From Brevundimonas naejangsanensis DSM 23858 (GTDB lineage: Bacteria; Pseudomonadota; Alphaproteobacteria; Caulobacterales; Caulobacteraceae): DNA of 64,000 nt. Position numbers and translations under genes: made by a program. The stretch is taken from assembly GCF_000421705.1 (NCBI RefSeq), contig NZ_ATXN01000008.1:62001-126000 (forward strand). The letters run 5' to 3'. The notes beneath the pieces were generated by a model. That model did not search any database, was not told the origin of the DNA, and saw only the letters and a list, made by a program, of their open reading frames with translations. Each line of letters starts with the position of its first letter. Position 1 is the first letter of the stretch. Below are positions 27,566 through 36,518 of this stretch, piece by piece.

Positions 27566-29218
27566 ATGTCCATCCGCCTGTCGCGCCGAGCGGCGCTGAT
27601 CTCTTCCGCCGTCGCCGCCACGGGCGCAGCTCTGCCCGCGAGCGGCTGGGCCCAGACCAGCGCCGATACGCGCTCCGACGAGGAGATCGCCGCCGCCGCC
27701 GACGCCTGGGTGCAGCGCTGCATGGCCGCCTGGCCGGAGCAGCCCGCCGTGTCGCTGGCTCTGGTCCGGGACGGCAGGACGGTGCTGGCCAAGGGCTATG
27801 GCGTGCGCCGTCAGGGCAAGGCCGAACCGGCCGACGAACACACCCTGTTCGCCATCGCCTCCAACTCCAAGAACGTCACCGCCGCCTGCCTGGCCATTCT
27901 GGTCGACGAGGGCAAGGTGAAGTGGGATGAGCCGATCCGCACCTATCTGCCGGGCTTCACCCTGTCCGACCCGCTGGTGAGCGAACAGATCACCGTGCGC
28001 GACACGCTGAGCCACCGCGCCGGTTTCGGCCTGGGCGCCGGCGACCTGCTGTTCTGGCCCAACAGCGACCGGACGCGAGCGCAGGTGTTGGCTCAGGCCG
28101 CCTTCGTGCCGATCAAGGGCGGTTTCCGCGAAGGCTATAACTACTGCAATCTGATGTTCGTGGTCGCGGGCGCGGTGATCGAAAAGGCATCCGGCCTGTC
28201 GTGGGAGGACTTCGTCCAGACCCGCATCTTCGACAAGGTCGGCATGAGCGAGAGCGCGCCCCTGGCCCGTCTGGCGGATCCGGCGAAGTCCGCCCTGCCC
28301 CACGGCCGTGTCGGGCCGCCCCTGCGCTATCAGGGGCCGATGACCCAGATCGCGGACTCCATTGTCGAGGTCTGGAACTGGGATTCGGCGGCGGCGGCGG
28401 GCGGCATCTGCGCCAGCGCCCACGACTGGGCCAAATGGATCGCCGTGCGCCTGAACGACGGAAAACTGGCCGACGGCTCGCGCCTGTTCTCCGAAGCCGC
28501 CGCGCGGGAGATGTACAAGCCAAACATCGTGGTCTCCTCGTCCAACGGACCAACGGCGGCCCTGCCCAATCGGGCCGTGGCCTCGACCTACGCCATGGGG
28601 TTGCAGGTTCAGGACTATCGCGGCGAGCGGCTGGCGACGCACGGCGGCGGCTCGCCCGGCGGCATCTCGGCCACGGTGCTGATCCCCGGCCGCAAGATCG
28701 GCTTTTCCGTCTTCACCAACGCCGAAGAAAGCTTCCTCTTACGCGCCCTGCGCTCCGGCCTGTCCGACATCGCCATGAACAAGGTCGACGTCGACTGGAT
28801 CGCCGATTCCAAACGCATCGAGGCCGAGGGGATCGAGAAATCGCTGAAGGCCGCCGTCGAGATCGACGCCAAACAGGCGGCGGGCGCGCCGCCCTCCATG
28901 CCGCTGGAGGCCTATGCCGGAACCTGGCGCGATCCCTGGTACGGCGACATCGTCATCGAGCCGAAGACCGAGGGGCGCGGCCGCAACCGCAAGTCCGGCC
29001 TGTGGTTGCACTTCACCCACACCCCGGCGCTGCAGGGCTGGCTGGAGCCCTATGACGGCGAGACCTTCCGCACCCGCTTCCCTGACAAGCGCGAAGAAGA
29101 CGCCTTCGTCACCTTCAGCATCGCCACGGCCAAGCCCGCCACCGCCACGGTCAAGGGCGTCTCGCCCGATATCGATTTCAGCTACGACTATCAGGACCTG
29201 CGGCTGACGCGGGTTTGA
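27566..29218 (+). CDS. Serine hydrolase, class C beta-lactamase fold
   Basis: A 549-residue exported penicillin-binding-protein-like serine hydrolase. An N-terminal signal with SRRAAL (Tat-like) ends near GWAQT (residue 28-31). The nucleophile motif S99-N-S-K102, the Y193-C-N195 motif and the later HGGGSPGG (KTG equivalent) are all present. A C-terminal beta-rich DUF3471-like domain covers about 455-549. Family members act as D-aminopeptidases, esterases or peptidases; true beta-lactamase activity is not implied. The ATG at 27566 gives a proper signal; an upstream start adds 19 residues. Confidence 0.88.
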   Translation: MSIRLSRRAALISSAVAATGAALPASGWAQTSADTRSDEEIAAAADAWVQRCMAAWPEQPAVSLALVRDGRTVLAKGYGVRRQGKAEPADEHTLFAIASNSKNVTAACLAILVDEGKVKWDEPIRTYLPGFTLSDPLVSEQITVRDTLSHRAGFGLGAGDLLFWPNSDRTRAQVLAQAAFVPIKGGFREGYNYCNLMFVVAGAVIEKASGLSWEDFVQTRIFDKVGMSESAPLARLADPAKSALPHGRVGPPLRYQGPMTQIADSIVEVWNWDSAAAAGGICASAHDWAKWIAVRLNDGKLADGSRLFSEAAAREMYKPNIVVSSSNGPTAALPNRAVASTYAMGLQVQDYRGERLATHGGGSPGGISATVLIPGRKIGFSVFTNAEESFLLRALRSGLSDIAMNKVDVDWIADSKRIEAEGIEKSLKAAVEIDAKQAAGAPPSMPLEAYAGTWRDPWYGDIVIEPKTEGRGRNRKSGLWLHFTHTPALQGWLEPYDGETFRTRFPDKREEDAFVTFSIATAKPATATVKGVSPDIDFSYDYQDLRLTRV

Positions 29219-29221
29219 GGA

Positions 29222-29260
29222 AAGCAAAAGGGGCGGCCCCGACAGGCCGCCCCTTCTTCA
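29222..29260. terminator. Bidirectional intrinsic terminator
   Basis: AAGGGGCGGCC (29228-29238) and GGCCGCCCCTT (29245-29255) form a perfect 11-bp stem with a six-base loop. It lies between the convergent serine hydrolase and SPFH-like genes. T-rich sequence follows on both strands. Confidence 0.8.
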
Positions 29261-29279
29261 TTTCATCGCTACAACCGGA

Positions 29280-29684
29280 TCAGCGCGCCGGCGGACGCTG
29301 GCCGGCTTCCAGGATCGGCATTCCGGCTTCGGTGGGGATGTAGATGGTCTGGCGGCCGTCCTTGCCGGCCGTTTCCTGCAGCATGTTGATGTAGGACCAG
29401 CGCAGATAGGCCTCAGGGCCGCCCAGGGCCTCGGACATGATGCGGTTGGCCTCATTGGCGCCCTTGGCCCGCTCGATCTCGGCGGCGGCGGTCAGCTTGG
29501 CTGAATCCAGGGCGGCCTGGGCCTCCAGCACGCGGATGCGACGGTTCTGCACCGCCTCTTCATAGGCCGCGCGCCCGGCCATCTGCTTGGAATAGACGTT
29601 GTAGGTCGGAAAGCCGATCAGCACGATCGCCAGGACGGCGACGAGGCCGACGATGGATCCAAGGGTGAGGCCGACGCCGCGCAT
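29280..29684 (-). CDS. Membrane-anchored coiled-coil protein, resembling a truncated SPFH/prohibitin
   Basis: A 134-residue protein with one N-terminal membrane helix (about 5-27) and an Ala/Glu/Arg-rich coiled coil (about 40-80, RVLEAQAALDSAKLTAAAEIERAKG). The segment ERAKGANEANRIMSEALGGPEAYLRW and the end IYIPTEAGMPILEAG resemble the C-terminal part of SPFH/band-7 proteins, but the band-7 domain is missing. Either it is a small stand-alone family or a remnant; the frame is intact with coding bias. The terminator at 29703-29746 just upstream suggests its own promoter or read-through from the DUF4893 gene. Confidence 0.7.
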   Translation of the reverse strand: MRGVGLTLGSIVGLVAVLAIVLIGFPTYNVYSKQMAGRAAYEEAVQNRRIRVLEAQAALDSAKLTAAAEIERAKGANEANRIMSEALGGPEAYLRWSYINMLQETAGKDGRQTIYIPTEAGMPILEAGQRPPAR

Positions 29685-29702
29685 GGGCTTGTCCTGAAGC
29701 TA

Positions 29703-29746
29703 AGCAAAAAGAGACCCGCAAGGTGGCGGCGAGAGCCGCCTGCGGT
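29703..29746 (-). terminator. Intrinsic terminator of the DUF4893 gene
   Basis: GGCGGC (29725-29730) pairs with GCCGCC (29735-29740), extended outward by CCCGCA/TGCGG pairing; TCTCTTTTTGC follows on the minus strand. Confidence 0.7.
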
Positions 29747-29767
29747 CAAGCATGATGACGAGGCCGA

Positions 29768-30508
29768 TCAGCGTCGGCGCGCCGGCGTTGCGGCAGCGGC
29801 CGGAACCAGCTCCAGAATGTCGAGGTTGGATTCATTGGCCGGCCAGGGCGTCACCAGCCGCCAGCGGCTTTCGCCGATTCGCTCCAGCACCGAGACCATG
29901 TCGCGCTCAGGCCGCTGGCCATAAGTGCGCGCGGCCGGTTCCGACGCCAGGGCCATCGAGCCGAGGAAGACCATTTCACGATCATTTTCAGGGAACAGCA
30001 GGCCCGCCTGGCGTTGCGAGCCGCTGAGCTTGGTCAGCTTCAGCCCCAGGGCGGTGTTCTCGATACGGCAGGCGAACCAGCCGTAGACGACATAACCCAG
30101 ACCGCCGTCGCCGCCCTGAGAGCCTAGCTTGACCGTCCGGCAGCGATAGGCCCCCTCAGGCGGAGTCACGCCCGCCCGCGTCGCGGCCGGGTCGATCAGG
30201 TCGCCCACCAACGCCAGGTCGCCCGAACCCGTCTGACGCCTGGACTGTTCCAAAGCCAACGACCAGGCGGCGACCCGGCGTTGATAACGATCACGATCGG
30301 CGGCGGTGATGACGCCGCGCCAGTCCGCCAGAACGGCGCCCGTCGGCGCATCCGGCGCGGCCGGAATGGAAGGGGGCGGCGGGGGGGGAGGCGGCGGCGG
30401 CGGGGTCGTGGCGCACGCGGCGAGCACAGCCGACAGCGACAGCGACAGCGTGATCAAGCCGGTGCGGACATGGGCTGGCCGGAAGAAACGGATCGGCGAG
30501 CGCTGCAT
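29768..30508 (-). CDS. DUF4893 lipoprotein with polyproline linker
   Basis: A 246-residue probable lipoprotein. The signal peptide ends in a lipobox LAAC with C32 as the acylated residue, followed by 11 consecutive prolines (36-46). The folded part starts at ADWRGVITAADRDRYQRR and matches the DUF4893 family (LLDPAA..., PPEGAYRCRTVKLG, WFACRIEN). Its function is unknown. On the plus strand the proline tract contains runs of up to eight G, a possible slippage site. It is followed by its own terminator. Confidence 0.8.
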   Translation of the reverse strand: MQRSPIRFFRPAHVRTGLITLSLSLSAVLAACATTPPPPPPPPPPPSIPAAPDAPTGAVLADWRGVITAADRDRYQRRVAAWSLALEQSRRQTGSGDLALVGDLIDPAATRAGVTPPEGAYRCRTVKLGSQGGDGGLGYVVYGWFACRIENTALGLKLTKLSGSQRQAGLLFPENDREMVFLGSMALASEPAARTYGQRPERDMVSVLERIGESRWRLVTPWPANESNLDILELVPAAAATPARRR

Positions 30509-30593
30509 AGCGGGTTTCCCTTACGAACGGGATCGAAAGCCCCATTTCTCTAGGAAGCCGTCGCGGCCCTCCGCGTCAACCCTGAGCCGCGAC

Positions 30594-31940
30594 TTATGAC
30601 GCGGCGCGCATCGCGTGCGTTCCACCGAGAGTGCGCGTCAACGCCTGCGCCAACCCCGCCACCGAGACCGGGCGGTGCAGCACCTCGGCCACGCCAGCGA
30701 GCCTGGAAACGCCGCAGTCCGAACTGACCGCCAGCACAGGGATGCAAGACGTCGTCCGGTCCCTGCCCAGTTCCTCCAGAAATGCCGCGCCCGCGTCAGC
30801 CGCCATATCCAGATCAAGCACGACGGCGTCCGGGCGCAGGTCGCGCGCCATCGCGACGCCTTCGGCGGCGCAGCCGGCGACATGAAGCTGCAATCCGCCG
30901 AAATCCTGCACCAGACGCCGCATCAGGGCGACGGCGGCCTTGTCCTTCGCCACATAGAGGATGACGCCGTGCGGCAGACGCGCCAGTTCCGGCAACAGCC
31001 GATCCGCATTCGGCGCCGTATCCGCCGAAGCCCCTTCGGCGGAAGGCAGGCTGATGACGAAGGCGGCGCCCCGCCCCTCGGCGCTGAGCGCTTCAAGGCG
31101 TCCCTGCATGGCTTGGAGCCGTCTCCGGGCAGGGGCCAGTCCGGGCCACGGCGCGCGGGTCCCCTCTTCGCCCGCGACGGCGATGGCGTGGGCGGCGAGC
31201 GGCTGGAACAGGGTTTCAAGCTGAGCCGACGATAGACCGGGACTGTTATCGCGAACCGTCACCTGGAGCTCGCCGCCAAGACGGCGCGCCTGGATCGCCA
31301 CAGAGCCGCCGGGGTCGCTGCGGCGCACCGCGCCCGCGATCACATCGGCGAAGACGCGCATCAGGCGTTCAGGATCCGCCATCGCGGTCAGCCCGGCCTG
31401 AGGCTCCGGCAGGACCAGCGACACCTTGGCCGCCTCTGCATCCTGCAGCAGGGGCAGACAGGCGCGGTGCGCCAGCAACAGGGGATCGACGCGTTGAAGC
31501 TGGCCCGTCGCCGGCCGTTCGGCCTCGGCCAGTGCGCTCATGCCCTCCACCAGCGTCAGCAGGCGCGTCGCCGCTTCGCCGATGCGCTCGGCCGCCTGCC
31601 GTTGGCGATGGCTGAGCGGCTCGCCCCCTGCGTTCAGCCGCAGCAGATCCGAAAAGCCCAGCACGCCCTCCAGCGGCGTGCGCATCTGACGACTGACGAC
31701 GCGGATCAGATCGGCATGTCGACGACGGCCCTGAAAGGCGTCTTCCTCGGCGCGCAGGCGCGCCGCATCGGACTGCGTCAGAGCGGCCTCGAGCTCGACG
31801 ACGCGGCGACGGGCGCCGTCCAGCTGGCCGTCATGAAGACGCTGGACCGCGCCGATGCGTCGATGCGCCCGGAAAGACAGCCGGACCCCGGCGACGCCTG
31901 TCGCCAGACAGAGAGCGACTACAAAGACGAATAATTCCAT
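30594..31940 (-). CDS. Degenerate hybrid histidine kinase (pseudokinase) with C-terminal receiver
   Basis: A 448-residue protein with one N-terminal membrane helix (1-20), a coiled linker (35-75), a HisKA-like dimerisation domain (76-140), a HATPase_c-like domain (185-300) and a receiver-like domain (325-440). The H-box reads S83-R-Q-M-R-T-P-L90, so the phospho-accepting His is Arg. In the ATPase domain the N-box Asn is Gly (IAGAV near 203) and G1 reads DNSPG. The receiver keeps the acceptor D376 but has AKDK for the acidic pair and R423 for the conserved Lys. A regulatory or scaffold role is likelier than catalysis. The start at 31940 has GGAGGAAGG upstream. Confidence 0.82.
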   Translation of the reverse strand: MELFVFVVALCLATGVAGVRLSFRAHRRIGAVQRLHDGQLDGARRRVVELEAALTQSDAARLRAEEDAFQGRRRHADLIRVVSRQMRTPLEGVLGFSDLLRLNAGGEPLSHRQRQAAERIGEAATRLLTLVEGMSALAEAERPATGQLQRVDPLLLAHRACLPLLQDAEAAKVSLVLPEPQAGLTAMADPERLMRVFADVIAGAVRRSDPGGSVAIQARRLGGELQVTVRDNSPGLSSAQLETLFQPLAAHAIAVAGEEGTRAPWPGLAPARRRLQAMQGRLEALSAEGRGAAFVISLPSAEGASADTAPNADRLLPELARLPHGVILYVAKDKAAVALMRRLVQDFGGLQLHVAGCAAEGVAMARDLRPDAVVLDLDMAADAGAAFLEELGRDRTTSCIPVLAVSSDCGVSRLAGVAEVLHRPVSVAGLAQALTRTLGGTHAMRAAS

Positions 31941-32022
31941 CAGCCTTCCTCCCAGAGCGGGAAGAGTGGCCACCAAAGGTTGTATTTGTCTGTAGGCGCA
32001 ACCCTAACGAGCTAGGCGGGCC

Positions 32023-32913
32023 TCAGCCTTCTTCGTCCGGGGCGACTGCATCGGCCTTGCGGCGGGTGCGACGCTTGGGCGTGGGGGCCGGTTCATCCTC
32101 GGCGGAGGCTGCTTCTTCGGCCGTGATCGGCCGCGTCAGAAAGCCCGGCAGGGCGGCGGCGTCATCGGTCGGTTGAGCCGCATCGTCCTCGGCCGCACGC
32201 GCACGTCGCGGAGCGCGAGGCGCGCGGGGGGCGCGCTCGACCGGCGCTTCTTCAACCACTGCAGGCGCCTCGGCGCTCTCTATCGGCTGGTCGTCGCCCT
32301 GGGCCGAATCTTCGCCAGAGGCTGCGGCGTCGCCTTCGCCCTCGTTGTTCTCGAAGCGACGGTTACGCTCCTCACGCCGGCGCTCCCAGCGCTCCCGGCG
32401 CGTTTCGCGGCGGCCGCCCTCGCGGCTTTCGCCGTCAGCCCCGTTGTCTGATCCTTCGCGGTCACGGTCGCGGTTGGCCTCGCGCTCGGCTCGCTCCGCC
32501 TGGCGGCGCGCCTCGTCTTCTACACGGCGCTCCTCGGCTTGCTGAGCAGCGATGATCGCGGCGGCCTGAGCGCCCGATTCGTCCTCGAAATCGATGTCGA
32601 ACCCCTGGCCAGCCAGTTCGCGCTGGGCGATCTCGCTGACCGGGCGCTGCGGCTGAAGCGCGCGCAGGACGCGGAAATAGTGTTCGGCGTGCTGGGTGTA
32701 GTTCTCGGCCAGAACGCGGTCGCCAGCGGCTGCGGCGTCGCGCGCCAGCTGCATATAGCGTTCGTAGACGGTCTGGGCGTTGCCCCGGACCTTGATGTTC
32801 TCGGGACCTTGCGAATCCCATGAACGGTTCGGATTGGTGGCGTTGGCGTTATTGCCGCCGCCGGGCTTCCTGTTGCGTCCGCGCTGACGCTTCATGCCCT
32901 TGAAATCTCTCAT
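32023..32913 (-). CDS. DUF4167 domain protein
   Basis: A 296-residue protein whose N terminus (MKRQRGRNRKPGG, NPNRSWDSQGPENIKVRGNAQTVYERYMQLARDA, about residues 7-62) is the DUF4167 domain found across Alphaproteobacteria. The rest is low complexity: a long Arg/Glu-rich region (about 125-190) and an Ala/Pro/Arg tail, probably disordered. The basic N terminus suggests nucleic acid binding, but no function is established. It lies downstream of prmC on the same strand, separated by 271 bases in which I see no gene. Confidence 0.85.
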   Translation of the reverse strand: MRDFKGMKRQRGRNRKPGGGNNANATNPNRSWDSQGPENIKVRGNAQTVYERYMQLARDAAAAGDRVLAENYTQHAEHYFRVLRALQPQRPVSEIAQRELAGQGFDIDFEDESGAQAAAIIAAQQAEERRVEDEARRQAERAEREANRDRDREGSDNGADGESREGGRRETRRERWERRREERNRRFENNEGEGDAAASGEDSAQGDDQPIESAEAPAVVEEAPVERAPRAPRAPRRARAAEDDAAQPTDDAAALPGFLTRPITAEEAASAEDEPAPTPKRRTRRKADAVAPDEEG

Positions 32914-33184
32914 CGGAGCTTACCGTGCTGGTGCGGGCCGCCGTCGAAGAAGACGGGCGGGACCCTGTTCGTCGTTCCGTTCGTTCGGGGCCTATCCCCG
33001 GTGCGAGCTGTTCGGAAAACCGTGCGTCCCCCGTGGTCCGCCGCGTCCGTCTGAGGGGCGCGACCGTCACTGGACCCAGACGCGCTTAAGCGAGCAAACC
33101 TGCCCGAAAAGGATGCGTTTGGATGGGAACAACACGGACTTAGCGCGCGGCGCGCCGCTTTCCAAGGGTTTTTATTGCCGCGCC

Positions 33185-34093
33185 CTACTGAACCGGGCCT
33201 TCGACCTCGGGGATGGGGCCGACGCGCGGGTCGGGGCCGTTGGTCACCACGCGGTCGCGGTCCGCCAGGTCCTTGACGATCTTGACGTCAGCGAAGCCCG
33301 CCGCCTCGAACAGGGCCTTGACCGCCTCGCCCTGATCCCAGCCGATCTCGACGGCGAAGACCCCTTCCGGGCGCAGGATGCGGGCGATCTCGGGCGCCAG
33401 GTCGCGATAGGGCTGCAGCCCGTCCGGACCGCCGTCCAGCGCCAGATGCGGGTCGTGCTCGCGCACTTCAGGGTCCAGGGCAGCGATGTCGCCGGTCGGG
33501 ATATAGGGCGGGTTGGACACCACCAGATCGAAGCTGGCGTCGGCGAAGCCCGCCGCCCAGTCCGTGCGCATGAAGGTGCAGCGGTTGTTCAGGTCCAGAT
33601 TGGCCGCGTTCTCACGCGCCACGGCGATGGCCTCGGTCGAGATGTCGGTGCCGACGCCGCGCGCGCCGCGCCGCTCGGCCAGCGCCGCCAGCAGGATGGC
33701 GCCCGACCCCGTGCCCAGGTCGGCCATTTCAAACGCCGCATAGGGCGGGAAGGCGCGGACGATGACGTCCACCACCGTCTCGGTGTCTGGGCGCGGGCTG
33801 AGCACGTCGGGGGTGACGTTCAGCATGATCTTCCAGAACCCCTTGCGGCCCAGGATGCGCGACACCGGCTCGCGGCGCAGGCGGCGGTCGACCATGGCGT
33901 CCAGCGCGCGGGTTTGCTCTTCGCTGAGGACGCGATAGGGATCGTTAAGGATGTCGACGCGCCCCGCCCCGGTCGCCGCTTCCAGCAGCAGGCGGGCGTC
34001 GATGGAGGGGCTGTCGACGCCGGCGGCCTTGAGGCGGGCCTGCGCGCCCTTCCAGGCGGTCAGCAGGGTCGGTTGGGTGTTCTGATCGGGCAT
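33185..34093 (-). CDS. prmC: Release factor glutamine methyltransferase PrmC
   Basis: PrmC methylates the glutamine of the GGQ motif in RF1 and RF2 with S-adenosylmethionine. The 302-residue protein has the N-terminal helical domain (1-90, LLLEAATG and EPVSRILGRKGFW), the SAM motif MADLGTGSGAILLAAL near 118 and the catalytic NPPY (VVSNPPYIPTGDI) near 192. The ATG at 34093 matches the family N terminus; a far longer open frame upstream is the antisense of the YihY gene. In many Alphaproteobacteria it directly follows prfA, but here an opposite-strand gene lies between them. Confidence 0.94.
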   Translation of the reverse strand: MPDQNTQPTLLTAWKGAQARLKAAGVDSPSIDARLLLEAATGAGRVDILNDPYRVLSEEQTRALDAMVDRRLRREPVSRILGRKGFWKIMLNVTPDVLSPRPDTETVVDVIVRAFPPYAAFEMADLGTGSGAILLAALAERRGARGVGTDISTEAIAVARENAANLDLNNRCTFMRTDWAAGFADASFDLVVSNPPYIPTGDIAALDPEVREHDPHLALDGGPDGLQPYRDLAPEIARILRPEGVFAVEIGWDQGEAVKALFEAAGFADVKIVKDLADRDRVVTNGPDPRVGPIPEVEGPVQ

Positions 34094-34165
34094 TCCCGGT
34101 GATTGGGGTCTGCGGCGCGTGATTTCAAGACGGAACGGCATGGCAGCGTAGCCGTTGAGGGGCGA

Positions 34166-35440
34166 ATGGGGATGAACGACCTGCTCAAATCGAACCGCCG
34201 CCGTTCCGGACGGCACCCGTCCCGCCCCTCGGCGAAGGGCGCTGGCGGACTGTTGCGCTACCTGGCCGCTGCGGCCGGCGGACTGGCGACCGGGGCGACC
34301 GCGGCCCACCTGCTCTATACGCAGGGCTATCGCTTCGGCCTTGAGCTGCGGCCGCCGCGCCCGGAAGCCCTGCCCCCGCCCGATCCAACGCCCGAGGACT
34401 ATGACGCCAAGGAGCCGGGACGCGGGCGTCTGGCCCAGCGGCCGTCGCAGATTCCACACAAGGGCTGGGTCGATATTCTGTGGCGCACGGTCATGGGCTA
34501 TTTCGGCGACCGCGTCGGCTTCGTCGCCGGGGGCGTGACCTTCTTCATGCTGCTGGCCCTGTTCCCGACGCTCGGCGCCTTCGTCACCATCTATGGCCTG
34601 TTCGCCGATCCGGCCGACGCCTGGAGGCAGCTCAGCTTCCTCTATGAGGTGCTGCCCGCCAATGTGGCCCAGTTCCTGGGCGCTGAGATGACGCGGCTGG
34701 CGGGCAATTCGACCGGCCAGCTGACCTTCACCCTGGTCTGGACCCTGCTGCTCACGCTGTGGGCGGCCAACGGGGGCGTCAAGACGCTCTTCTACGGATT
34801 GAACCTCGCCTATCATGAGGTCGAGCGGCGCAACATCGTGGTCTACAACCTGATGTGCATGGGCTTCACCGTCTCGGCGATGGCGGCCGTGCTGCTGAGC
34901 TCGGCCCTGGTGGTCGGCGTGCCGGTGGTGCTGGCGGTCTTCGGGCTTCAGGACGAATGGGCCTATCTGGCGCCGCTGCGCTGGCCCCTGCTGTTCTTCG
35001 GCTATGTGGGGGCGCTGGCCCTGATCTATCGGCTGGGGCCGAGCCGGGCGCGGGCGCGCTGGCGCTGGCTGACGCCGGGCGCCCTGTTCGCGGCGATCAT
35101 GAGCCTGCTGGTCTCCTTCCTGTTCAGCTGGTTCCTGACGAACTTCGTGCGCACCGATTCCTACGGCCCGCTGGCGGCGGCCATGGGTTTTCTGCTGTGG
35201 ACCTGGTTCTCTGTGCAGGTGATCCTGATGGGCGCGCGCCTGAACGCCGAGATCGAACATCAGACGGCTCAGGACACCACCATCGGCGCGTCCCTGCCCA
35301 TCGGCGAGCGAGGGGCGGTGATGGCCGATTCCGTCGGCGCCCGGCGCGGCAACCCCGCCGCCCTGACCTATACGCTGAAATACGCCGAGAGCCTGGGCGA
35401 CCGGGTGCTGAAGCGAGGCGCCCGCAAGAAACGGCGCTGA
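34166..35440 (+). CDS. YihY/BrkB family membrane protein
   Basis: A 424-residue inner membrane protein of the YihY/virulence factor BrkB family (once annotated RNase BN in error). About six membrane segments follow a hydrophilic, Pro-rich N-terminal region of about 100 residues that itself holds one short hydrophobic stretch. Family features are the FVAGGVTFFMLLALFPTLGAF segment near 120-140, LWAANGGVKTLFYGLNLAY near 210, and GPLAAAMGFLLWTWFSVQVILMGARLNAEIE near 335-365. Function is not firmly known. The ATG at 34166 has GAGGGG upstream. It sits between prfA and prmC on the opposite strand. Confidence 0.9.
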   Translation: MGMNDLLKSNRRRSGRHPSRPSAKGAGGLLRYLAAAAGGLATGATAAHLLYTQGYRFGLELRPPRPEALPPPDPTPEDYDAKEPGRGRLAQRPSQIPHKGWVDILWRTVMGYFGDRVGFVAGGVTFFMLLALFPTLGAFVTIYGLFADPADAWRQLSFLYEVLPANVAQFLGAEMTRLAGNSTGQLTFTLVWTLLLTLWAANGGVKTLFYGLNLAYHEVERRNIVVYNLMCMGFTVSAMAAVLLSSALVVGVPVVLAVFGLQDEWAYLAPLRWPLLFFGYVGALALIYRLGPSRARARWRWLTPGALFAAIMSLLVSFLFSWFLTNFVRTDSYGPLAAAMGFLLWTWFSVQVILMGARLNAEIEHQTAQDTTIGASLPIGERGAVMADSVGARRGNPAALTYTLKYAESLGDRVLKRGARKKRR

Positions 35441-35450
35441 AGTCGGAGCC

Positions 35451-36518
35451 TTAAGCGAACTCGGCTTCCAGATCGGCCAGGCGAGCGGCCTGATCCTCGG
35501 CGATCAGGGCGTCCAGCAAAGGGGCGAGGTCGCCTTCCAGAATCTGCGGCAGGCTGTGCAGGGTCAGGCCGATGCGGTGATCGGTCACGCGTCCTTGCGG
35601 GAAGTTGTAGGTGCGGATGCGCTCGGACCGGTCGCCCGAGCCGACCTGGGACTTGCGCGCGTCGGAACGGGCGGCGTCCTTGGCCTGACGTTGCATGTCG
35701 TACAGGCGGATGCGCAGGTTCTTCATCGCCTTGTCGCGGTTCACGTGCTGCGACTTTTCCGACGAGGTGGCGACGATGCCGGTGGGCAGGTGGGTGATGC
35801 GCACCGCCGAGTCGGTCTTATTGACGTGCTGGCCGCCCGAGCCGGACGCGCGGAAGGTGTCGATGCGGATGTCCTTGTCGAGAATCTCGATCTCGACGTC
35901 CTCGACCTCTGGCAGGACAGCGACGGTCGCCGCCGAAGTGTGAATGCGACCGCCCGCCTCGGTCGTCGGCACGCGCTGGACGCGGTGGACCCCGCTTTCG
36001 AACTTCAGGCGGCCGAAGACGCCCTCGCCGCTGACGGTGGCGATGATTTCCTTGAAGCCGCCCGCGTCGCCCTCGGTCGCGCTGTCGATCTCGACCCGCC
36101 AGCCCCGCGTGGAGGCGTAGCGCGAATACATGCGGAACAGGTCGCCCGCGAACAGGGCCGCCTCGTCCCCGCCCGTGCCCGCGCGCACTTCCAGCACGGC
36201 CGAGGCGTTTTCATCGGCGTCGCGCGGCGCCAGCAGCAGCGCGACCTCGCGCTCCAGTTCCGGCAGGCGCTCGATCAGGGCGTCCAGTTCATCGGCGGCC
36301 AGGACGGCCATTTCCGGGTCGGCGGCCATGGCCTTCAGGTCCTCGACCTCGGCGCGGGCGCGGGCCAGGGCCTGAACCGCATCGGCCACGGGCTTGAGCT
36401 CGGCGTGCTCTTTCGACAGGCGCACGATCTCGGCGCCGTCCGTGGCGGCGCCCATGCGGGCCTCCACCTGATGGAAGCGGTCGAGCACCTGATCGAGCCG
36501 GGCCTGGGGCAGTCGCAA
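35451..36518 (-). CDS. prfA: Peptide chain release factor 1
   Basis: RF1 reads UAA and UAG in the ribosomal A site and triggers peptide release. The 355-residue protein has the N-terminal coiled domain (1-100), the codon-recognition PxT motif in [23 protein letters not shown] near 190, which identifies RF1 rather than RF2, and the catalytic GGQ in [18 protein letters not shown] near 235. This Gln is the target of PrmC, encoded 1.4 kb downstream on the same strand. The 3' end is ten bases from the convergent YihY stop. Confidence 0.96.
   Translation of the reverse strand: MRLPQARLDQVLDRFHQVEARMGAATDGAEIVRLSKEHAELKPVADAVQALARARAEVEDLKAMAADPEMAVLAADELDALIERLPELEREVALLLAPRDADENASAVLEVRAGTGGDEAALFAGDLFRMYSRYASTRGWRVEIDSATEGDAGGFKEIIATVSGEGVFGRLKFESGVHRVQRVPTTEAGGRIHTSAATVAVLPEVEDVEIEILDKDIRIDTFRASGSGGQHVNKTDSAVRITHLPTGIVATSSEKSQHVNRDKAMKNLRIRLYDMQRQAKDAARSDARKSQVGSGDRSERIRTYNFPQGRVTDHRIGLTLHSLPQILEGDLAPLLDALIAEDQAARLADLEAEFA

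Noticed and set aside
27566..29218. Acquired beta-lactamase resistance gene
   Set aside because: It has the beta-lactamase fold motifs, but the C-terminal DUF3471-like domain and chromosomal context fit a general serine hydrolase or peptidase.
33140..33165. GCGCGCGGCGCGC palindrome upstream of the DUF4167 gene
   Set aside because: A simple GC run with no T-tail and no second copy; not enough to call a terminator or operator.
33185..35260. A single 691-residue protein including prmC
   Set aside because: Residues before MPDQNTQ are antisense of the YihY gene; the PrmC family starts at 34093.
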